NCBI GenBank assembly: GCA_019594195.1
Contig: JAFDTP010000019.1
Location: 1 to 26,477 of the forward strand
Length of the DNA stretch: 26,477 nucleotides
Direction of reading: 5' to 3'
Source: Thermoplasmata archaeon
Lineage (GTDB): Archaea > Thermoplasmatota > Thermoplasmata > Halarchaeoplasmatales > Halarchaeoplasmataceae
Positions 22,729 through 26,477 of the stretch are shown in pieces. The notes below the pieces were generated by a model that was not told the DNA's origin, made no database searches, and saw nothing but the letters and a program-made list of their open reading frames with translations. Position 1 is the stretch's first letter; every line of letters begins with the position of its first letter. A program made the translations under genes and the position numbers.

Positions 22729-23697
22729 ATGTACATTTTAGGACTCGAAGGTACTGCCCATACGATCGGAAGCAGTGTAGTCACAGATACGGGAGAAGTC
22801 CTATCTAATATATCAAGGACTTACATGGGGAAGGAAGGTATACATCCAAGAGAAGCCGCCAACCACCATGCCTCCAATATGTTGGAAGTGCTTAGAGAGA
22901 GCATAGATGAGGCAGAGATTGATAAGAACGATATTGATGTAGTTGCTTTTTCACAGGGCCCAGGTCTAGGACCATGTTTGAGAACTACCGCTACCGCCGC
23001 AAGGAGTCTGTCTCTTTCTCTTGAAGTTCCCCTTGTCGGTGTAAATCATTGTATAGCTCATCTTGAGATAGGTAGATTGATGACTGGAGCTGAAAACCCG
23101 ATACTTCTCTATGTCTCCGGTGGCAATACTCAAGTGATAGCCTTCAGGAAGGGAAGGTATAGAGTTTTTGGAGAAACTCTCGATATCGGCCTTGGAAATA
23201 TGCTGGACAAGTTCGGCAGAGAGAGGGGGATGCCGTTTCCCGCAGGACCAACGATAGAAAAGAAAGCTGAGAAGGGAGATGAGTTGATTGATCTACCATA
23301 CAGTGTCAAAGGTATGGACGTGGAATTTTCTGGCATAATGACTTCGGCACTCAATACTGAAGCACCTTTAGAGGATGTCTGTTTTTCTCTGCAGGAAACC
23401 ACATTTGCCATGTTAACCGAAGTCACTGAGAGAGCATTAGCCCACATTAGAAAGGACGAAGTATTACTAGGTGGTGGTGTGGTCCAAAACAAGAGGCTTC
23501 AGTCGATGATCCAAAAGATGACTGAGGAGAGAGAGGCCGAATATTACGTACCTGCATCAGAATATTGTGTTGACAACGCCGCTATGATCGCTTGGACTGG
23601 TTATATAATGTATGATGCAGGTATGTCTATAAGCGTCGAAAAAAGCAATATAAAGCAAAAATTCAGAACCGACGAAGTCGATGTTATCTGGCGTTGA
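22729..23697 (+). CDS. kae1: tRNA threonylcarbamoyladenosine synthase component Kae1
   Basis: A 322-residue Kae1/TsaD-family protein, the catalytic subunit of the KEOPS complex that makes t6A at position 37 of ANN-decoding tRNAs. Iron-binding residues are His107 and His111 in V-N-H-C-I-A-H and Asp282 in Y-C-V-D-N-A-A. The ASKHA nucleotide-binding blocks are L-G-L-E-G-T-A-H, Y-V-S-G-G-N-T-Q and L-L-G-G-G-V-V-Q-N. The protein ends after the Kae1 domain, so it is not the Kae1-Bud32 fusion found in many euryarchaea. ATG 22729 has no ribosome binding site, and a TATA-like sequence lies about 22 bp upstream, so the message is probably leaderless. Confidence 0.95.
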   Translation: MYILGLEGTAHTIGSSVVTDTGEVLSNISRTYMGKEGIHPREAANHHASNMLEVLRESIDEAEIDKNDIDVVAFSQGPGLGPCLRTTATAARSLSLSLEVPLVGVNHCIAHLEIGRLMTGAENPILLYVSGGNTQVIAFRKGRYRVFGETLDIGLGNMLDKFGRERGMPFPAGPTIEKKAEKGDELIDLPYSVKGMDVEFSGIMTSALNTEAPLEDVCFSLQETTFAMLTEVTERALAHIRKDEVLLGGGVVQNKRLQSMIQKMTEEREAEYYVPASEYCVDNAAMIAWTGYIMYDAGMSISVEKSNIKQKFRTDEVDVIWR

Positions 23698-23791
23698 GTT
23701 TTGAACAAGTATTTTGGTATCAGAAACCCCTTTGTTTTAGTTTCCATTATTTATTTATAGTCTTATTCAACTCCATGATAGGAAGGATACT

Positions 23792-25153
23792 ATGGGTAAT
23801 GAAGAAATGACGAAAGAAGAACTTTTAGAAAAGTCCAAAGAGCCTGCAAAAAAAGCTATGAAGTGGCATCCTTTTTATAAAGGAAAGATAGAAGTCTCGC
23901 CGAAGGTCCAGATAGAAAGTTTAGATGATTTTGGTGTCTGGTATACACCAGGTGTGGCTAAACCTTGCGAAGATATAGATGAGAACCCAGAGATGGTATA
24001 TGAACACACGAACAAATGGAATAACGTCGCTGTTGTCAGCGATGGAAGTAGAGTGCTTGGCCTAGGTGACATCGGCCCAGAAGCCGGTATGCCGGTCATG
24101 GAAGGTAAAGGCCTACTTTTCAAGTACCTAGGAGGGGTCGATGCATTCCCGATCTGTCTTGATGCTCACGATCCAGACGAGATAGTTCAAGCCGTAAAGT
24201 GGATAGCCCCTTCATTTGGAGGTGTCAATTTAGAAGACATAGCCACGCCGAAATGTTTCGAAGTTTTGGATAGACTGAGAGAAGAAGTCGATATCCCGGT
24301 TTGGCACGACGACCAGCAAGGTACCGCCGCGATAACCCTTGCAGGCATAATCAACGGTCTTAAAGTTGTAGATAAGAAATTAGATGAAGTGGAAATCGGG
24401 CTCGTAGGCGCAGGAGCCGCAAACCTTTGTCTTGCGAGGACTCTCTTGAAGGCTGGTGTTCCAGAAGAGAATCTATATCTCTGTGATTCTACCGGTCTTC
24501 TGCATTCCGGAAGGGACGATCTAGACGAAGAAAAGACTCCTGAAAAATGGAAATTCGCCCAGAAAACTAACAAGGAACAGAAGGAAGGCGGAATACCAGA
24601 ACTGATCGAAGGCAAGGACGTAGTTGTAGCTGCCTCTGCACCGGGACCAAATACCATAAAGAAAGAATGGTTAAAAGAGATGAACGACGACGGGATCCTG
24701 TTCGCTGAAGCTAATCCGATACCAGAAATATATCCCTGGGATGCAAAAGATGCCGGTGTTAGAATTGTAGGTACCGGGCGATCTGACTTCCCCAATCAGG
24801 TCAATAACTCTATCGGTTTTCCAGGAATATTTAGAGGAACACTAGATGTGCGAGCTACTACGATAAGTGACGAGATGCACATAGAAGCGGCTTATGCCAT
24901 CGCAGAGGTCGCAGAGGAAGGAGGCCTAGACGAAGAAAGCTTGGTTCCTACGATGGAAAATACAGAAGTATACATCAGGCAGGCCGTGCGAGTCGGTTTG
25001 AAAGCCATAGAACAGGGTCTAGCTAGAAGAGAACTCTCCGAAGAAGAACTGAGAGAGAGGGCCGAAGAGATAATCAAAGCTAGTAAGAAAAAAACAAAGA
25101 ACATGATGGAGTCCGGAGATATCAAAAAGGCACCTGATGTTGATCTAAGCTAA
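23792..25153 (+). CDS. Malic enzyme (NAD(P)-dependent malate dehydrogenase, decarboxylating)
   Basis: A 453-residue short-form malic enzyme, converting malate to pyruvate and CO2 with reduction of NAD(P). The N-terminal domain carries [11 protein letters not shown] (catalytic Tyr), then [15 protein letters not shown] (catalytic Lys) and W-H-D-D-Q-Q-G-T-A (metal-binding Asp). The nucleotide-binding site is L-V-G-A-G-A-A-N, with the usual last Gly changed to Asn. [10 protein letters not shown] and [15 protein letters not shown] close the active site. No phosphotransacetylase domain is fused. AAGGAT is upstream of ATG 23792 and T7 at 25161-25167 follows the stop. Cofactor preference is not clear. 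Confidence 0.93.
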   Translation: MGNEEMTKEELLEKSKEPAKKAMKWHPFYKGKIEVSPKVQIESLDDFGVWYTPGVAKPCEDIDENPEMVYEHTNKWNNVAVVSDGSRVLGLGDIGPEAGMPVMEGKGLLFKYLGGVDAFPICLDAHDPDEIVQAVKWIAPSFGGVNLEDIATPKCFEVLDRLREEVDIPVWHDDQQGTAAITLAGIINGLKVVDKKLDEVEIGLVGAGAANLCLARTLLKAGVPEENLYLCDSTGLLHSGRDDLDEEKTPEKWKFAQKTNKEQKEGGIPELIEGKDVVVAASAPGPNTIKKEWLKEMNDDGILFAEANPIPEIYPWDAKDAGVRIVGTGRSDFPNQVNNSIGFPGIFRGTLDVRATTISDEMHIEAAYAIAEVAEEGGLDEESLVPTMENTEVYIRQAVRVGLKAIEQGLARRELSEEELRERAEEIIKASKKKTKNMMESGDIKKAPDVDLS

Positions 25154-25160
25154 AAAACCC

Positions 25161-25167
25161 TTTTTTT
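25161..25167 (+). terminator. T-run terminator after malic enzyme
   Basis: T7 preceded by AAAAAACCC, seven bases after the malic enzyme stop; typical of archaeal transcript ends. Confidence 0.4.
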
Positions 25168-25214
25168 ACTTTTCTTTCAAAAAGACTATATCTTTAAAAG
25201 TAATTCTTTAAAGT

Positions 25215-25958
25215 GTGAAGATATTAGGAGTGGCAACGGATAATTTCGAGTTCTATTATGAGATCGCAAAAGAATTGAAACAGCGGGATATAACTTTTGT
25301 GAGCCTATCGCCTACTGATCCGATACCTCCTAACGTAGATCTGATCATAACTACAGCCCAGGAAGCCGAAGGTATTGATTTTGAGAACGTAGTCGGCGTT
25401 GAAGATGATATCAGAAAAGGTGTAAGAAGATCCCTATCGATATTGAAAGGTAAACTGTTGTACCAAAAGATGGTCGTGGGTGTAGACCCTGGTTCTGAGC
25501 CGGGGATAGCACTTGTCGGTGACGGGAAGATCTTAGAAACGATGCATGCCGACTCGCCTGAGAAAGTAAAAGACATAGTTGAAGGTTTCATAGAGGATTA
25601 TAGTTTTCATAGGATGACAGTTAGGATAGGCCACGGAGATAAAACAAATAGAAATCGGACTATTAATTCACTGAAGGGATTGGCGATAAGGATAGAGATC
25701 GTCAATGAAGAAGATACGACTAAACTGACTGAAAAACCAGATATCGAAGCGGCAAAGAAAATAGCCTTGAGCGCAGGAAAGTTGGCCGAAGGGACTTATG
25801 ACGTTGAAGCAACTGAGGGAGAGATGAGAGAGATGCAGCGGCGGAGCCGTATGAAAAGCGGTGAGATCACCATCTCTAAAAAATTAGCAAAAAAAGTGGT
25901 CGAAGGCGATATGGAGATGGATGAAGCCATCAACGAGCAAAAAGAAGAGGAGGATTGA
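25215..25958 (+). CDS. RuvC-like RNase H-fold protein with an N-terminal Rossmann-like domain
   Basis: A 247-residue protein that I recognise only by fold. Residues 1-80 look like a small alpha/beta domain (V-D-L-I-I-T-T-A-Q-E-A). From 86 on, V-V-G-V-D-P-G-S-E-P-G-I-A-L with Asp91 matches the first strand of RuvC-type RNase H folds; Arg137 with G-H-G-D and K-P-D-I-E-A-A-K-K-I-A-L (about 174-185) would match later strands and the final D-x-x-A-A helix. The C-terminus is a charged helix. This suggests nucleic-acid cleavage or binding but is not shown. GTG 25215 is the likely start, with TTTAAAAG about 20 bp upstream. It converges on the RPA-associated gene with no gap. Confidence 0.6.
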   Translation: MKILGVATDNFEFYYEIAKELKQRDITFVSLSPTDPIPPNVDLIITTAQEAEGIDFENVVGVEDDIRKGVRRSLSILKGKLLYQKMVVGVDPGSEPGIALVGDGKILETMHADSPEKVKDIVEGFIEDYSFHRMTVRIGHGDKTNRNRTINSLKGLAIRIEIVNEEDTTKLTEKPDIEAAKKIALSAGKLAEGTYDVEATEGEMREMQRRSRMKSGEITISKKLAKKVVEGDMEMDEAINEQKEEED

Positions 25959-26477
25959 TCAATCGATCCTCTTCAGGTTACCTAGGACCGGCTCGTACAA
26001 TTTTCCATCCGTTCTTAAATCGTTAACTGCTTCCTCGAATTCATCTTGTGATATATCCTTCTCTTCCATCACTTTCTCCTTAACTCTCTCGTAATCTACA
26101 CCGTTCTCTAGGTTTTCACTTTCTTCGATATCGCCTATGACTTCCAAGATGAAGTCTTCGAGATCCTCGTCTCTTTCTTCCTCGCTATCTTCTTGCATGT
26201 CCTGTATCGATTTTGTTTCGTACTCCGGCAGAACGTATCTCAAAGAATCTTCGAGCATCCGTTCATACCTGTTGAAATCAATAGATTCATAATGGCCAGA
26301 TGCTAATTTAAAACCCTCTGCCAACTTCTCATCGAAACCGAGTTCGACGAGTTCTTCTACGGAGATTTCATCCATCTTCGAGGCCTCGATGGCTACTTCC
26401 AATCTTTTCTTTAAAGAGCGTGCAGCCTCTACGATCCAATTATCACGCTGTTCCTCGGTCACTTCTTTGATGGTTTC
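25959..26477 (-). CDS. RPA-associated protein (COG3390-like), C-terminal part (partial)
   Basis: The frame stays open to the right edge, so the start is outside; a GTG at 26462 is not a convincing start. The visible 172 residues begin with E-T-I-K-E-V-T-E-E-Q-R-D-N-W-I-V-E-A-A-R-S-L, which resembles the linker after the OB fold in the RPA-family protein encoded beside RPA in many euryarchaea. An acidic linker (about 90 residues in) leads to a C-terminal winged helix, D-F-I-L-E-V-I-G-D-I-E ... G-K-L-Y-E-P-V-L-G-N-L-K-R-I. These proteins bind or assist single-stranded-DNA-binding protein. The winged helix also resembles that of MCM, so MCM is an alternative, though the upstream part lacks AAA+ motifs. 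Confidence 0.6.
   Translation of the reverse strand, partial: ETIKEVTEEQRDNWIVEAARSLKKRLEVAIEASKMDEISVEELVELGFDEKLAEGFKLASGHYESIDFNRYERMLEDSLRYVLPEYETKSIQDMQEDSEEERDEDLEDFILEVIGDIEESENLENGVDYERVKEKVMEEKDISQDEFEEAVNDLRTDGKLYEPVLGNLKRID

Noticed and set aside
24187..24795. Long minus-strand frame of 202 codons opposite the malic enzyme
   Set aside because: Shadow frame: Ser/Pro-rich translation with no family pattern, fully inside a well-supported gene.
1..26477. Mobile elements, CRISPR arrays or horizontally acquired islands
   Set aside because: No transposase, integrase, terminal repeats, spaced direct repeats or abrupt composition change could be seen.

Overview
The window reads as an archaeal chromosome segment of roughly 40-45 % GC, most likely from a euryarchaeon with an anaerobic, ferredoxin-based metabolism. 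The evidence is the set of archaeal information genes (TFB, Rpo11, RadA, Orc1/Cdc6, an RPA-associated protein, TruD, RNase HII, archease, Kae1, archaeal RNase P RNA) and TATA boxes about 26 bp before many start codons. Metabolic genes are a 2-oxoacid:ferredoxin oxidoreductase, a tungsten-type aldehyde ferredoxin oxidoreductase, HypF, a ThiC-family radical-SAM enzyme, an acetate-type transporter and a malic enzyme. Many proteins are rich in Asp/Glu, which could mean some salt adaptation, but I cannot assign a lineage from sequence alone.

Layout. 1-1515: 3' end of an oxoacid oxidoreductase alpha gene, its beta gene and a nitroreductase, chained by 4-bp overlaps. 1553-3262 (minus): acetate-family transporter, a degenerate Nudix protein and an HD-domain protein. 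3404-4472: a NYN-domain protein and an unknown charged protein. 4498-6460: three consecutive palindromes, a TATA box and the aldehyde oxidoreductase. 6561-9470: ThiC-type enzyme, Rpo11, TruD. 9467-10511 (minus): SCP2-like protein and RNase HII. 10652-12820: HypF. 12821-13105 is the longest stretch without a protein gene (285 bp); it holds a likely promoter plus hairpin RNA, and two further inverted repeats.

13106-15982 (minus): RadA, archease, a PPC-domain protein and TFB. TFB has a long, strongly self-complementary leader. 16169-17595 (minus): a membrane protein and an unusual Bud32-like kinase. 17751-20146: a methyltransferase, an archaeal Cro/C1-type regulator and an overlapping TraB-like protein. 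20228-22143: Orc1/Cdc6 and a membrane-anchored OB-fold-like protein. 22166-22504: RNase P RNA, followed by a 48-residue zinc ribbon protein and Kae1. 23792-25153: malic enzyme. 25215-25958: a RuvC-like RNase H-fold protein. 25959 to the right edge (minus): C-terminal part of an RPA-associated protein.

Functionally the window mixes ferredoxin-linked oxidation of oxoacids and aldehydes, DNA replication and repair, basal transcription, and tRNA maturation (RNase P RNA, TruD, archease, Kae1). I see no insertion sequence, CRISPR array, integrase, tRNA or rRNA gene. The least explained parts are the two structured RNA candidates (12860-12965 and the TFB leader), the palindrome cluster before the aldehyde oxidoreductase, and the atypical kinase/membrane-protein pair.
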